Notes: generated by a model from the letters alone, not told the origin. Counted from the first letter of the stretch, positions 8,112 to 17,908 are shown. The stretch: DNA of 64,000 nucleotides from Gemmatimonadota bacterium (GCA_022826005.1 JAJDVT010000070.1:62001-126000); one strand, 5' to 3'. Made by a program: numbers and translations.

Positions 8112-9533
8112 ATGAAGCATTCCAAACCGGGTACCCCCGGCGGAGACCCGCCCCCAGCTGCCGCCGCCCCCTCCCCCACCATCACCCGCAGATCCCTGAT
8201 CGGCTCCGGGCTTGCCGCGCTCGCCGCCGCCCCGTGGGCCAGATCTCTGGAAGCGGTGCAACGCCTGGAAGCCGTTGGACCAGGCGGGGGCCTGGCCGGT
8301 GGCGGACCAGCCGGACGAGCCGACGCCCCCTACGTGCGCCGCGGCACCGCCCAGGAAGACGAAATCGTCCTCGGCGTTTCCTGCGCCTTCTCCGGCCCCT
8401 CCCGCGGCCTCGGCACCGAGCTCTACCGCGGCTCCATGGCCTACTTCAACCAGCTCAACGAGAACGGCGGCGTGAACGGCCGCCGGATCGTGATGAAGCT
8501 CCTCGACGACGGCTACCAGCCCGATCCGTGCGTCGCGAACACGATCGAACTCATGCAGGACGAGCGCGTCTTCCTGCTCTTCAACTACGTCGGCACCCCC
8601 ACCGTCACCCGGGCGCTCCCGGTGCTCAAGACGTTCCGCGACCAGCAGGTCTTCCTCTTCTTCCCCTTCACCGGTGCGGAACCGCAGCGCGAGCCCCCCT
8701 ACGACGAGTTCGCCTTCAACCTGCGGGCGTCCTACCGGCAGGAGACGGCCGGGCTCGTCGACAACTTCGTGAACATCGGGAGGCGGCGGGTCGCCGTCTT
8801 CTACCAGAACGACGCCTACGGGCGCAGCGGCTGGGCAGGCGTCCGCGAGGCCCTGGCCCGTCACGGCGAGACCATCGCCGGCGAAGCCACCTACACCCGC
8901 GGGACCCAATACAGCGCGAGCATGCGCGATCAGGTGGAGATCCTGCTGGACCGGTCCCCCGACGCCGTCATCTGCATCGGCGCCTACCAGGCCTGCGGCG
9001 CCTTCGCGCGCGATGCCGTCGATCTCGGGCTTCACATCCCGGTCGCCAACGTGTCATTCGTCGGAAGCGAGAACATGCTCCAGCTGCTTCAGGGCGAGAG
9101 CGCGGATCCCAATTCGCACACGCGGTGGCTCGTCAACTCGCAGGTCGTGCCGAGCTACGAGGACACGTCCCTGTCGGCGGTGCAGGAGTACCGCGAACTG
9201 ATGGCACGCTACGATCCCCCCCCGCCCGACAACGTGGAGCGGATCACCCCGAACGAACCGTACGAGACGTTCCCGCAGAGCTTCGTGAGCCTGGAGGGGT
9301 TCGTGAACGCCAAGCTGATCGCCGAGATCATCCGGCGGATGGGCGACGACCCGCAGCGGTCCGGGATCGAGGAGGCGGTCTTCAACGTGCGCAACTACGA
9401 CCTCGGCGTCGGTGAGCGGGTGTCCTTCGGACCGAATCGCCGCCAGGGTCTGCAACGAGTCTACTACACCGTCGTCGAAGGGGACCGCTTCGTCCCGCTC
9501 AACGACTGGGAAGCCAGCTTCGGCATGCCATGA
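8112..9533 (+). CDS. Periplasmic binding protein, branched-chain amino acid/urea type
   Basis: A 473-residue type-1 periplasmic binding protein (Peripla_BP_6 family). An export signal with twin arginines (TRRSLIGSGLAALAAAPWA, ~residues 26-44) precedes the fold. Core motifs: GVSCAFSGPSRGLG, YFNQLNENGGVNGR, FLFFPFTGAEP, VAVFYQNDAYGRSGW and AVICIGAYQACGAF. These proteins normally feed an ABC importer or bind a ligand for a sensor; no ABC permease or ATPase lies here. Instead the stop overlaps the next ATG (ATGA), coupling it to a HAMP membrane protein, which points to a sensory use. The ligand cannot be read from the sequence; amides, urea or small carboxylates are all possible. Confidence 0.85.
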   Translation: MKHSKPGTPGGDPPPAAAAPSPTITRRSLIGSGLAALAAAPWARSLEAVQRLEAVGPGGGLAGGGPAGRADAPYVRRGTAQEDEIVLGVSCAFSGPSRGLGTELYRGSMAYFNQLNENGGVNGRRIVMKLLDDGYQPDPCVANTIELMQDERVFLLFNYVGTPTVTRALPVLKTFRDQQVFLFFPFTGAEPQREPPYDEFAFNLRASYRQETAGLVDNFVNIGRRRVAVFYQNDAYGRSGWAGVREALARHGETIAGEATYTRGTQYSASMRDQVEILLDRSPDAVICIGAYQACGAFARDAVDLGLHIPVANVSFVGSENMLQLLQGESADPNSHTRWLVNSQVVPSYEDTSLSAVQEYRELMARYDPPPPDNVERITPNEPYETFPQSFVSLEGFVNAKLIAEIIRRMGDDPQRSGIEEAVFNVRNYDLGVGERVSFGPNRRQGLQRVYYTVVEGDRFVPLNDWEASFGMP

Positions 9534-10246
9534 GAGTCCACAAGCTGTTCCGCAAGACACGCTTCAGCTTCTTCGCGCTCTTCGGGGTGATCGTTCTCTC
9601 CGTCTCCTTCCTCTCGATCCGGACCGTGTCACGGGAGCTCGACGAGGAGTACGTGAGCAACAGCCGCAGCATCGCGAAGAACATCGCCGATTCCAGCGTG
9701 GACATGCTGCTGAACCGCAATCTGGCCACGCTGCAGTCGCTCATCGACCAGTTCGTCGAGATCGAGAGCATCCGCTACATCTACATCACCAGCGACACCG
9801 GCGAATTCCTCGCGCACACCTTCGTCCCCGGGATCCCCGACGAGATCCTCGCGAGCGATCCATCCTCGAACGAAACCGTGGAGCGGAGCCTGCCGGGGAT
9901 GGGCGACTTCATCGAGGTCGGCAGTCCCATCCTCTCCGGGGTGGCGGGTAACGTGCACGTCGGCATGGACAAGGAGCTTCTGGGCCTCAAGATCCAGCGG
10001 GCGGTCGGCCAGCAGATGTACCTCTTCGGGATCATCCTTGTCGTCGGCACGCTCCTTTCGTTCTGGTTCGTGAGCTTTTCCGCGAAGCCGCTGGCGGACC
10101 TGATGAAGTTTGCGGTCCACCTGGCAGGGGACGGGAAGGCCACCGGCGAGGAGGACGTGCTGGGGCGGGATGACGAGGTCGGCGAGCTGGCGCGCCTGTT
10201 CACGCACGTCGCGGATGGCTCCAAAGAGGCAGACGGGGAACGGTAG
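9530..10246 (+). CDS. Membrane receptor with periplasmic Cache-like domain and terminal HAMP, no output domain
   Basis: A 238-residue protein: transmembrane helix 1 at ~12-31, a periplasmic sensor region of ~125 residues with a Cache/PAS-like strand pattern (IRYIYITSDTGEFLAHTF), transmembrane helix 2 at ~163-185, then a HAMP domain (PLADLMKFAVHLAGDGK...RDDEVGELARLFTHVAD). The protein stops right after HAMP; there is no histidine kinase, cyclase or chemotaxis domain, and none follows downstream. Start overlaps the binding protein's stop by four bases. By analogy with sensor systems that use a separate binding protein it may receive that protein's signal; how the signal leaves is unknown. Confidence 0.75.
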   Translation: MRVHKLFRKTRFSFFALFGVIVLSVSFLSIRTVSRELDEEYVSNSRSIAKNIADSSVDMLLNRNLATLQSLIDQFVEIESIRYIYITSDTGEFLAHTFVPGIPDEILASDPSSNETVERSLPGMGDFIEVGSPILSGVAGNVHVGMDKELLGLKIQRAVGQQMYLFGIILVVGTLLSFWFVSFSAKPLADLMKFAVHLAGDGKATGEEDVLGRDDEVGELARLFTHVADGSKEADGER

Positions 10247-10247
10247 G

Positions 10248-11540
10248 ATGCCGCGGTCCGGTCCGGGTGTCCCCAGGAGCGTCATCGCGATCTGTTGCAC
10301 CATGCTGCAGATGTGCCTCGGCACGGTGTACGCCTGGAGCTTCTTCCAGACCATGCTTGCCCGGCAGTATGGATGGACGCATACGGAGACAGTCCTGGCC
10401 TTCTGCCTGGCCATCTTCTTCCTCGGCATTTCTGCAGGGTGGTCCGGCCAGCTGCTGCCGCGGTTCGGACCCCGGAACCTCGCGCTCGCCGGCAGCGCGC
10501 TGTTCTCGATCGGGTACGTGGTCGCGAGCTTCGCGCTCAGGCTCGACCTCAGCCTGCTCTTCTACCTGGGCTACGGGGTGATCGGCGGGATCGGGATCGG
10601 GATGGGGTACGTGACGCCGGTCGTGACCGTGGCGAAGTGGTTCCCGGACAAGCGCGGGCTGGCCACCGGAATCGTGGTGATGGGGTTCGGCGTCGGCGCT
10701 CTCCTGCTGAGCAAGATCCTCGCGCCGTTTCTCGTGGTGCGGGCGGAAGGGGACCTCGCAACGGTGTTCATGTGGCTGGGCGTCGTGTTCGCCTGCATCC
10801 TGATTCCGTGCAGCCTGGTACTGCGGAATCCGGACGAGGAGGTGGTTGTTCAAAAGCGGAAACCGCCCGAACCGGCCCTTCCCTACCTGACCACCGGCAA
10901 CTTCGCGGTCCTCTGGATCGTGTTCTTCTTCAACATCGCGGCGGGAATCTCGGTCATCAGCTTTCAGAGCGAGCTGCTTCAGGAGGTCTGGGGTCTGGCC
11001 GACCCGTCGATCTCGCCGGCGATGCTGGCCGAATACGGGGCCACGCTGATCGCAGTCAGTTCGGTCTGCAACGGAGTGGGCCGCATCATCTGGGCCTGGC
11101 TGTCGGACCGCTTCGGCCGGGTCGCGGTCTTCCGCATTCTCCTCGGCAGCCAGATGATCGTCTTCGGCCTGCTCATGTCCGAGACCAACCCCTGGATCTT
11201 CTCGATTCTGGTCTGCTACGTGCTGCTCTGCTTCGGCGGCGGCTTCGCGACGATGCCTTCATTCATCCTGGACGTCTTCGGATCGCGCAACATGTCCAAG
11301 ATCTACGGGACCATCCTCACCGCCTGGGCCGCCGCGGGGATCTGCGGCCCCCTCTTCGTGGGCTACCTGAAGGACGTCTACCCGGACCGCGCCGTCATGT
11401 ACTGCTTCCTGATCGGGATCCTGATGCTCGGCGCGGGCTACGTCTTCTCGTTCCTGCTGGACAACGACCGCATGCGGCTGGGGCGGCCGACGCTGGCACA
11501 GACGCTGGAGCGGCACGGAATCGCTGCGCAGGAGGGGTAG
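10248..11540 (+). CDS. MFS transporter, oxalate/formate antiporter-like (OxlT family)
   Basis: A 430-residue major-facilitator protein with about 12 predicted helices. The start (VIAICCTMLQMCLGTVYAWS) and the helix 4-5 block (GGIGIGMGYVTPVVTVAKWFPDKRG) are typical of the OxlT/monocarboxylate branch, which exchanges small carboxylates. A second-half conserved block reads FGGGFATMPSFILDVFG. ATG 10248 is one base after the receptor's stop, so the three genes form one operon. The context suggests a carboxylate as the ligand sensed by the upstream receptor module, but this is inference. Confidence 0.85.
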   Translation: MPRSGPGVPRSVIAICCTMLQMCLGTVYAWSFFQTMLARQYGWTHTETVLAFCLAIFFLGISAGWSGQLLPRFGPRNLALAGSALFSIGYVVASFALRLDLSLLFYLGYGVIGGIGIGMGYVTPVVTVAKWFPDKRGLATGIVVMGFGVGALLLSKILAPFLVVRAEGDLATVFMWLGVVFACILIPCSLVLRNPDEEVVVQKRKPPEPALPYLTTGNFAVLWIVFFFNIAAGISVISFQSELLQEVWGLADPSISPAMLAEYGATLIAVSSVCNGVGRIIWAWLSDRFGRVAVFRILLGSQMIVFGLLMSETNPWIFSILVCYVLLCFGGGFATMPSFILDVFGSRNMSKIYGTILTAWAAAGICGPLFVGYLKDVYPDRAVMYCFLIGILMLGAGYVFSFLLDNDRMRLGRPTLAQTLERHGIAAQEG

Positions 11541-11551
11541 CGGGGCACGAT

Positions 11552-12520
11552 TTGAGGTTGTCGCGGACTGGACGCCCGCCAACCGTGTCGCTGGTCGTTG
11601 CCGTGACGGCCCCTGGCAGCCAGGCAGGTGCACAGGAGATCATCCAGCTGTCCGGCGAAGACCGCTTGCTGGATGCGGAATTCGAGGAGCTATACCGGAT
11701 CGGCCGACCCACGGGCGAAGCATGGGAACAGTTCGGCTCGGTGCGGGAAGTGGCCTTTGACGCCATGGGCCGACTCTACGTGTTGGACAGCCAGATCGGC
11801 ACTGTATTCGTGGTAGATGGCGAGGCGAACTTGATTCGGGAGTTCGGTCAGGAGGGCGATGGTCCGGGGGAGTTTCGCAGCGCAGCGGAGATGGTGGTCA
11901 TGAAGGACGGACGCGTGGTCGTGCTGGACCTCGCACTCCGCGCCTATCATCTGTTTGATGGAGATGGGCGACCGGAACATACAATGCGTATGGGGGGGAT
12001 CCGTCGTACACGATTGTCGGGAATCACATGGCCCAACACGGCCACGGCAGCTTGATCACGGCACCGGACGCGTTCGCAGTTATAGCCATTGCAGGGGAGC
12101 CGCAGCCGCGGCCCGATCCCATCTCGCGGCCTATCGAACGTATCAAGTTGGCTGGCGATAGTATTGTAAGGGACACTTGAGGCCACCCCTGATGAAGTTC
12201 TGCGGGGGCGAATGGACAGGAAGAGGGAGCGCGAACGAATCGAGGCCTTGGAGTTCTACCACGAGATCCCAATCGTTCAGGGCCTGTACACGAGTTGGAA
12301 TGGAAAGATCTGGGTGCGGCGGCGTGGCGATCAGCCGATCGGTTCGGGCGACGTCGATGTGCTCGCCGTCGAGGGGCGGTACGTGGGCACGTTTCGCGGC
12401 GGCGAGATTGACATTCCTGACGCGTTTGGACCGGACGGCTTGGCAGCTTTCATCGAAACCGGTGCGCTGGGTGAATCGATAGTTGTTGTGAGGCGCCTGC
12501 CGCTTGCGGTAAACCGATGA
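11552..12520 (+). pseudogene. 6-bladed beta-propeller protein, frameshifted
   Basis: Three frames together spell one propeller protein. Part 1 (TTG ~11552 to ~11990) has a signal-like start and the family motif EFGQEGDGPGEFRSA. Part 2 continues in another frame after a seven-G run at ~11992 (TIVGNHMAQHGHGSLITAP...) up to a TGA at ~12178. Part 3 returns to the first frame with TPDEVLRGRMDRKRERERIEA and the conserved C-terminus FYHEIPIVQGLYTSWNGK...AFGPDGLAAFIE, ending 12520. At ~320 codons it is also shorter than full relatives (often near 380). One break is at a homopolymer and could be a read error; the second is not. Confidence 0.7.
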
Positions 12521-12650
12521 AGATGACCGAAAACGGAGTGACGTGACGGGAGGTATCGTGACCCTGGACCGTGCCCGCGAGCAAGTCAGCCGGAGGGCGA
12601 CCTGAGGTTCAAGGCGTCCACTTCTCCAGGAACCGGGACCGGTACAGACC

Positions 12651-13883
12651 TCACAGCACCTCCTCCACATGGTGCCCCAGTTCGCGGATCTTCTCCACGA
12701 TCGCTGCCACGTTGTCGCGGCCCCGGCTCTCGATCTTCATCTCGATCCCGACCTTGCCGACCGCGATGTCGCCGAAAGCGCGGGTGTGCTCGATGTGCAG
12801 CACGTTGGCGCCCTCGATCGCGACGACGGCGGTCACCTCGTTGAGGTAGCCGGGGCGGTCGCGCACGACCACCGACAGGCTGGCCAGGCGGCCGTCTTCC
12901 CAGAGGCCCCGGTCGATGATGCGCGACACCATGTTCATGTCGATGTTGCCGCCCGAGAGGATGCACACGACGGTGTCGGCGGTACTCAGGGCCACCTTGC
13001 CTTCGAGGATCGCGGCCACGCCCACCGCCCCCGCGCCCTCCACCACGAGCTTCTCGCGCTCCAGCAGGAAGAAGATCGCGCGGATGATCTCCTCCTCGCT
13101 CACCGTCACCACATCGTCGGCGAGGGCCTGCAGGTGCGGGAAGGTGAGGTCGCCGATCTGCTTGACGGCAATTCCGTCGGCGAGGGTGTCGGACATCTCG
13201 ACATGGGTGGGCGCGCCGGATTCCAGCGACCGCACCGCCCCCGGTGAGGCCTCCGCCTCGACGCCGATGACCCGCACGGCGGGCCGCTCGGCCTTCACCG
13301 CGGTCGCGACCCCCGAAATCATTCCGCCGCCGCCGACCGGCACCACGATCGTCGTCACGTCGGGAACCTGTTCGACGATTTCAAGGCCCATCGTCCCCTG
13401 GCCGGCCATTACCGCCAGGTCGTCGAAGGGGTGGACCAGGGTGAGGCCTTCCTCGGCGATGAGACGCTGGACCAGCGCCATCCCATCGGACAGCGTTTCG
13501 CCGGTCTGGATGACGCGAGCCCCGGTCGCCTGCGTGTTCGTGACCTTGATGAGCGGCGCCGTATCGGGCATGACGATCGTGCAGGGGATGCCGGTCCGCG
13601 CGGCGTGGCGGGCGAGCGCCTGGGCGTGATTCCCGGCGCTGGCCGCGATCACCCCGGCTTCCCGCTGCTCACGCGACAGGAGGAGCAGCCGGTTGAGCGA
13701 ACCCCGGTCCTTGAACGACCCCGTGCGCTGCCTCAGCTCGGCCTTGAGGCGCACGTGACATCCTGCTGCGGCCCCCAGTGGAAACGACTCGGGACACCCG
13801 GTGCGAACGACCTCTGCAGCGATGCGATCCTGCGCTGCTCGGACATCGGCCGCGGTGAGCATCCGGCTGTGGTCGCGTCGCAC
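12651..13883 (-). CDS. ilvA: Threonine ammonia-lyase (threonine dehydratase) with C-terminal ACT-like domain
   Basis: A 410-residue PLP enzyme converting threonine to 2-oxobutanoate and ammonia, the entry to isoleucine synthesis or to threonine breakdown. PLP lysine K58 lies in TGSFKDRG; SAGNHAQALA and the glycine-rich phosphate loop PVGGGGMISG follow. Residues ~330-410 (LSVVVRDRPGYLNEVTAV...) form a single ACT-like module, as in the short TdcB-like/IlvA2 enzymes rather than the long biosynthetic form with two ACT units. GTG 13883 is preceded by GTGAGG; an in-frame ATG at 13862 is an alternative. It lies downstream of sucA on the same strand with a 51-base gap. Confidence 0.9.
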   Translation of the reverse strand: MRRDHSRMLTAADVRAAQDRIAAEVVRTGCPESFPLGAAAGCHVRLKAELRQRTGSFKDRGSLNRLLLLSREQREAGVIAASAGNHAQALARHAARTGIPCTIVMPDTAPLIKVTNTQATGARVIQTGETLSDGMALVQRLIAEEGLTLVHPFDDLAVMAGQGTMGLEIVEQVPDVTTIVVPVGGGGMISGVATAVKAERPAVRVIGVEAEASPGAVRSLESGAPTHVEMSDTLADGIAVKQIGDLTFPHLQALADDVVTVSEEEIIRAIFFLLEREKLVVEGAGAVGVAAILEGKVALSTADTVVCILSGGNIDMNMVSRIIDRGLWEDGRLASLSVVVRDRPGYLNEVTAVVAIEGANVLHIEHTRAFGDIAVGKVGIEMKIESRGRDNVAAIVEKIRELGHHVEEVL

Positions 13884-13934
13884 GCCGGCCTCACCGCCCT
13901 CGGTGCCACGCGGGGATTGGCCGCGGACGGCCGA

Positions 13935-16910
13935 TCACCCCAGGGCCTTGCCGACGATGTCGCGCTGGGTCACCGCGTGGTTGCGCGGATTTCCCTCCGC
14001 CGGGCTCGCGCGCTCCGGCCGGGAGACGTGCCGCAGACGCACCCCGTCGGGCAGCACCTCCCGCAGGCGCGGGAGCATGTAGGTCAGCGCGCCCATGTTC
14101 ATCGGTTCCTCCTGCGTCCAGATCGCCGTCTCCACATTCGGGTAGCGGTCCTCCAGGGCGCCGATTCCCTCTGCCGGGAAGGGATACAGCGTCTCGACGC
14201 GCACGATCGCGGTGTCCGTCGCCGCGGCGCGTTCCTCGGCACCCGCGAGGTCGTAGTAGACCTTGCCCGAGCACAGAACCAGCCGCCGCACCCCCGCCGC
14301 ATCCTCTGCGCCCCCGATCGCGGGGTCGTCGATCACCTTCCGGAAGCCGCCCTCGACCAGGTCGCGCACCGGCGAAGTCGCCTTGGGGTGCCGCAGCAGA
14401 CTCTTGGGCGACATGACGATCAGCGGCCGCTCCGGCTCGCTGAAGGCCTGCAGGCGCAGGAGGTGGAAGTACTGCGCCGGGGTGGTGGGGTAGACGACCC
14501 GCATGTTGTCCTCGGCGCAGAGCTGGAGAAAGCGTTCCAGGCGGGCGCTGGAGTGCTCCGGCCCCTGGCCCTCGTACCCGTGCGGGAGCAGCAGCGTGAG
14601 GCGGGAACGCTGTCCCCACTTCGACCAGCCCGCCGAGAGGAACTGGTCGATCATCACCTGCGCGACGTTCACGAAGTCGCCGAACTGGGCCTCCCAGAGG
14701 ACGAGATCGCGGTCGGCCGCGACGGTCACCCCGTATTCGAAGCCGATCGTGGCCGCCTCGGTGAGCGGCGAATTGTAGATCTCGAAGCGGGTGTCGGAGA
14801 TGTGGGCAAGGGGAGAGTGGCGGTCACCGGTCCTGGCGTCATTGAGGACGAGATGGCGCTGGCTGAAGGTGCCCCGTTCCGAATCCTGGCCAGTAAGCCG
14901 CACCGGGACTCCTTCCTCGAGAAGCGACCCGATGCCAAGTGCCTCGGCGTGCCCCCACGCCAATCGGAAATCGGCTCCGAAGTCCTTGTCGCGGCGTGCG
15001 AGCTGCCTGGTGAGCTTCGGGTGCAGGGTGAACCCGTCCGGAACCGACAACAGCGTCCGGTTGATTCCCTCCAAACGCTCGAGCGGAACGCCGGTGTCCA
15101 TCTCGAAGTCCTGGCCGACCGCGCTATAGCTGGGCACCGTCCAGGGCGGGGGGGACTTGCTTTCCTCCTGCGCCCGGCCGTCCTTCACCGCCCGAAGTTC
15201 GTTGGACAGCGCGCTCACCCTCTCGTCGACGTCCGCCCGGGTGACCAGACCGCGTCCCACCAACTCCGCCGCCCACTGCATCCGCGCAGTGGGATGCGTG
15301 GTGATCCACTTGTAGAGGACGGGCTGCGTGTAGCCGGGCTCGTCGGCTTCGTTGTGGCCGTGGCGCCGGTACCCCATCAGGTCGATGACAGCGTCGGCGT
15401 GGAAGCGGGCCCGGTAGGCCATCGCGAGCCGCACCGCTGCGAGACACTCCTCGGGGGCGTCGGCGTTGGCGTGGATGACCGGGATGTCGTACCCCTTGGC
15501 GAGGTCGCTGGCGTAGCGCGTGGAGCGGCCGTCGCCCGGGTTGGTCGTGAAGCCCACCTGGTTGTTGCCGATGATGTGGATGGTGCCGCCCACCTCGTAG
15601 CCCAGCAGCCGGGCCAGATTGAGGGTCTCGGCGACGACGCCCTCGGCCGCGAACGCGGCGTCCCCGTGGATGAGGATCGGCACGACGAGGGCGGGGTCGC
15701 GCTTGGTGCTGGCGCCGTTCGGGATCCCACCCCCTGGCCCGTTGTCGCCGTCCCGTTCGGTTCCCCCGCCAACTTCCCCGTACTGCTGCGTGCGCGCCAT
15801 CCCGAGAATCACCGGATTCACGAACTCCAGGTGGCTGGGATTGGGGGCGAGCGTCACCCGGACGGTCTTCCCCGATCGGAGCGGGTAGTCCCCCGCGGCG
15901 CCGTGATGGTACTTCACGTCCCCGGTGCCGGGGTCGGGCACCCAGAGCGCGCTGCCCGGTGCCGCCCCCCCCTCGAACTCGGCCAGGATCTCGGCGTAGG
16001 TGACGCCCATGATGTGCGTCAGCACGTTGAGCCGGCCCCGGTGCGCCATCCCGATGGCGATTTCGGCCGCGCCGCCCGCCGCCGCAAGCTCGATGGCCTC
16101 GTCGAGCATGGGTACCATCATGTCGATCCCCTCGATCGAGAAGCGCTTCTGCCCCAGGTAGGCCCGGTGCAGGAACTGCTCGAGCCCTTCCACCTGCGTG
16201 AGCCGGTCGAGCGTCCGCACGCGGTCTTCGTCGGTGTACCCCGCGAAGTGGGCGCCGCGCTCCACCTGGCCCCACAGCCACGCGACCTTTTCCGGGTCTT
16301 CGAGGTGTTCGAACTCGTAGCCCAGGTCGCCGCTGTAGGTGGCCTTGAGGCGGTCGAGGGTGTAGGCGAAGGGCTGGTCGCCGCCCTCGGGGAAGATGAC
16401 GGAGGTGGGGATCTCCTCCAGCTCCTCCATGGTGGTGCCGAAGTACGCGGGGTCGAGCTGTGGGTGGCCGGGGGGCTCGCTCCCGAGCGGATCGATGCGG
16501 GCCGCCTGGTGGCCGTGCTCGCGGAACGCCTGGAGAAGGCGGGCGGCGCGGGCGACGAGGTCGAGGAGGCGGCGGGATTCCTCGGGGGTCGGGGTGGGAG
16601 CGGTGGGCGCGGGGGTCGGGGCCGGGATCGCGCCTCGCGCGGCCGGGGCGGATTCCGGGGCCGGGACAGCTGGTGCCGGGCCGGGGGACGCCGGGGCTGC
16701 GGGCTCGCCGCCGGCCGGCGCACCGGCTTCGCCAGACCTCGCCGCGCGCTCCCCGTCGGGGACGATCAGGCCCGCGTCAAGCAACAGGTGCGCGTCGTTC
16801 TGGAAGAACTCCCGCCAGGGGCGCGGAACGGCTTCCGGGTTCCGCGTGAAGTCCTCGTAGAGGGCCTGGACGTAGGCGGCGTTCTGGCTGTCGAAATAGG
16901 TGCTGCTCAT
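13935..16910 (-). CDS. sucA: 2-oxoglutarate dehydrogenase E1 component
   Basis: A 991-residue thiamine-diphosphate enzyme that decarboxylates 2-oxoglutarate and passes the succinyl group to the E2 lipoyl domain. The N-terminal E2-binding peptide is clear (NAAYVQALYEDFTRNPEAVPRPWREFF), followed by a ~50-residue Pro/Ala linker (~90-140) that is longer than usual, then the catalytic core with GMAHRGRLNVL, HGDAAFAAEGVVAETLNL, the ThDP motif region GDGRSTRYASDLAKGYDIPVIH-type, and MGYRRHGHNEADEPGYTQP. The C-terminal transketolase part has EYGVTVAADRDLVLWEAQFGDF and ends in ALG. No sucB is in the window, so E2 is elsewhere. Confidence 0.95.
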   Translation of the reverse strand: MSSTYFDSQNAAYVQALYEDFTRNPEAVPRPWREFFQNDAHLLLDAGLIVPDGERAARSGEAGAPAGGEPAAPASPGPAPAVPAPESAPAARGAIPAPTPAPTAPTPTPEESRRLLDLVARAARLLQAFREHGHQAARIDPLGSEPPGHPQLDPAYFGTTMEELEEIPTSVIFPEGGDQPFAYTLDRLKATYSGDLGYEFEHLEDPEKVAWLWGQVERGAHFAGYTDEDRVRTLDRLTQVEGLEQFLHRAYLGQKRFSIEGIDMMVPMLDEAIELAAAGGAAEIAIGMAHRGRLNVLTHIMGVTYAEILAEFEGGAAPGSALWVPDPGTGDVKYHHGAAGDYPLRSGKTVRVTLAPNPSHLEFVNPVILGMARTQQYGEVGGGTERDGDNGPGGGIPNGASTKRDPALVVPILIHGDAAFAAEGVVAETLNLARLLGYEVGGTIHIIGNNQVGFTTNPGDGRSTRYASDLAKGYDIPVIHANADAPEECLAAVRLAMAYRARFHADAVIDLMGYRRHGHNEADEPGYTQPVLYKWITTHPTARMQWAAELVGRGLVTRADVDERVSALSNELRAVKDGRAQEESKSPPPWTVPSYSAVGQDFEMDTGVPLERLEGINRTLLSVPDGFTLHPKLTRQLARRDKDFGADFRLAWGHAEALGIGSLLEEGVPVRLTGQDSERGTFSQRHLVLNDARTGDRHSPLAHISDTRFEIYNSPLTEAATIGFEYGVTVAADRDLVLWEAQFGDFVNVAQVMIDQFLSAGWSKWGQRSRLTLLLPHGYEGQGPEHSSARLERFLQLCAEDNMRVVYPTTPAQYFHLLRLQAFSEPERPLIVMSPKSLLRHPKATSPVRDLVEGGFRKVIDDPAIGGAEDAAGVRRLVLCSGKVYYDLAGAEERAAATDTAIVRVETLYPFPAEGIGALEDRYPNVETAIWTQEEPMNMGALTYMLPRLREVLPDGVRLRHVSRPERASPAEGNPRNHAVTQRDIVGKALG

Positions 16911-17002
16911 GGTGGACAGAAAGCTAGTAGTTTTTTCCGGCGGGGTAAGGTGTCCCCGGGGGCGAATCTTCCAGGAGGAGTGCAGGCGGTCTGCTCGCGA
17001 TC

Positions 17003-17782
17003 ATGAGCCGGGAATCGACCACGACCACAAGCGTGCCTGGATGGGACGCGCTCCTGCCCTGGCTTCGCGCTGGGACGACGCGCAGAGGACGCGAGGCGTC
17101 CCGGCTGGGCAAAACGCGCGGACCGCGGGAGGCTCTTGATCCGCAGGCTACGGGCTGGGCCGACCATGGCGATCGCAGGCCTCTCGGCGATGGCTGGCGC
17201 TCGGTGGTGCGGAGCCGGCAGGTGCATGGTGCGGTGACGAGGGTGCACACGGAGGTTCCGGCGGGCGAGGCGGTGGTGGGGGAGGGCGACGGGCACATCA
17301 CGAGGCGGCCGGGGCTGGTCCTCACGGTGACGCTGGCCGACTGCGTCCCGGTCTTCATGGCGGATCCGGTGCAGCGCACGGTCGCGCTCCTGCACGCGGG
17401 TTGGCGGGGGACTGCGGCCGGGGTCCTGGAGCACGGGCTCGCCGCGATGGGCCGCGCCTTCGGAAGTGTGCCGGGTGACCTGTTCGTCCACCTCGGCCCC
17501 GCGATCTGCGGACAATGCTACGAGGTCGGCCCGGAGGTTTTCGAGGCGCTGGGCGAGGCGACTCCCCCGGGGCCGGCCCCGATCGACCTTCGCGGCGTCA
17601 TCCGGCAGCGGGCGCTCGGGGCGGGAATCGATGCCGGCCGCCTTACCGTCAACACCGAATGCACCCTCTGCGGCGACGGGCGCTACTACTCGCACCGGCG
17701 CGGAGACACGGGACGGCACCTCGGCTTCATCGGGATCCTTCCCGAGTCGGGGCGCCCGGGACGGAGTGTGGCGACGTCATGA
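17003..17782 (+). CDS. pgeF: Peptidoglycan editing factor / multicopper polyphenol oxidase family (PgeF/YfiH)
   Basis: A 259-residue member of the YfiH/PgeF (DUF152) family, cytosolic enzymes that correct wrongly incorporated residues in cell-wall precursors and also show purine-nucleoside or laccase-like activity. Conserved metal-site blocks are present: SRQVHGAVTRV, LTVTLADCVPVFMAD, LLHAGWRGTAAGVL and HLGPAICGQCYEVGPEV, with the late NTECTLCGDGRYYSHRR. The N-terminal ~60 residues are Arg/Gly-rich and poorly conserved. Divergent from sucA with a 92-base gap. Its TGA overlaps an ATG at 17779 (see the mini-ORF finding). Confidence 0.9.
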   Translation: MSRESTTTTSVPGWDALLPWLRAGTTRRGREASRLGKTRGPREALDPQATGWADHGDRRPLGDGWRSVVRSRQVHGAVTRVHTEVPAGEAVVGEGDGHITRRPGLVLTVTLADCVPVFMADPVQRTVALLHAGWRGTAAGVLEHGLAAMGRAFGSVPGDLFVHLGPAICGQCYEVGPEVFEALGEATPPGPAPIDLRGVIRQRALGAGIDAGRLTVNTECTLCGDGRYYSHRRGDTGRHLGFIGILPESGRPGRSVATS

Positions 17783-17908
17783 GTGCGCGCAGGAACTGGC
17801 GCCGGATGGCCCGCGGCAGCCGCGGATGCCCAGGGGCCCGCGCGTGACCGTGCCCAGCGACTGGAATCCCGCTATCGCGAACGGCCGCGGATACCGGGAG
17901 GTTCGCCG

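Noticed and set aside
13431-17006. 1191-codon open frame opposite sucA and threonine dehydratase
   Set aside because: Spans two clearly real genes on the other strand; composition is that of a reverse frame and no family is recognised.
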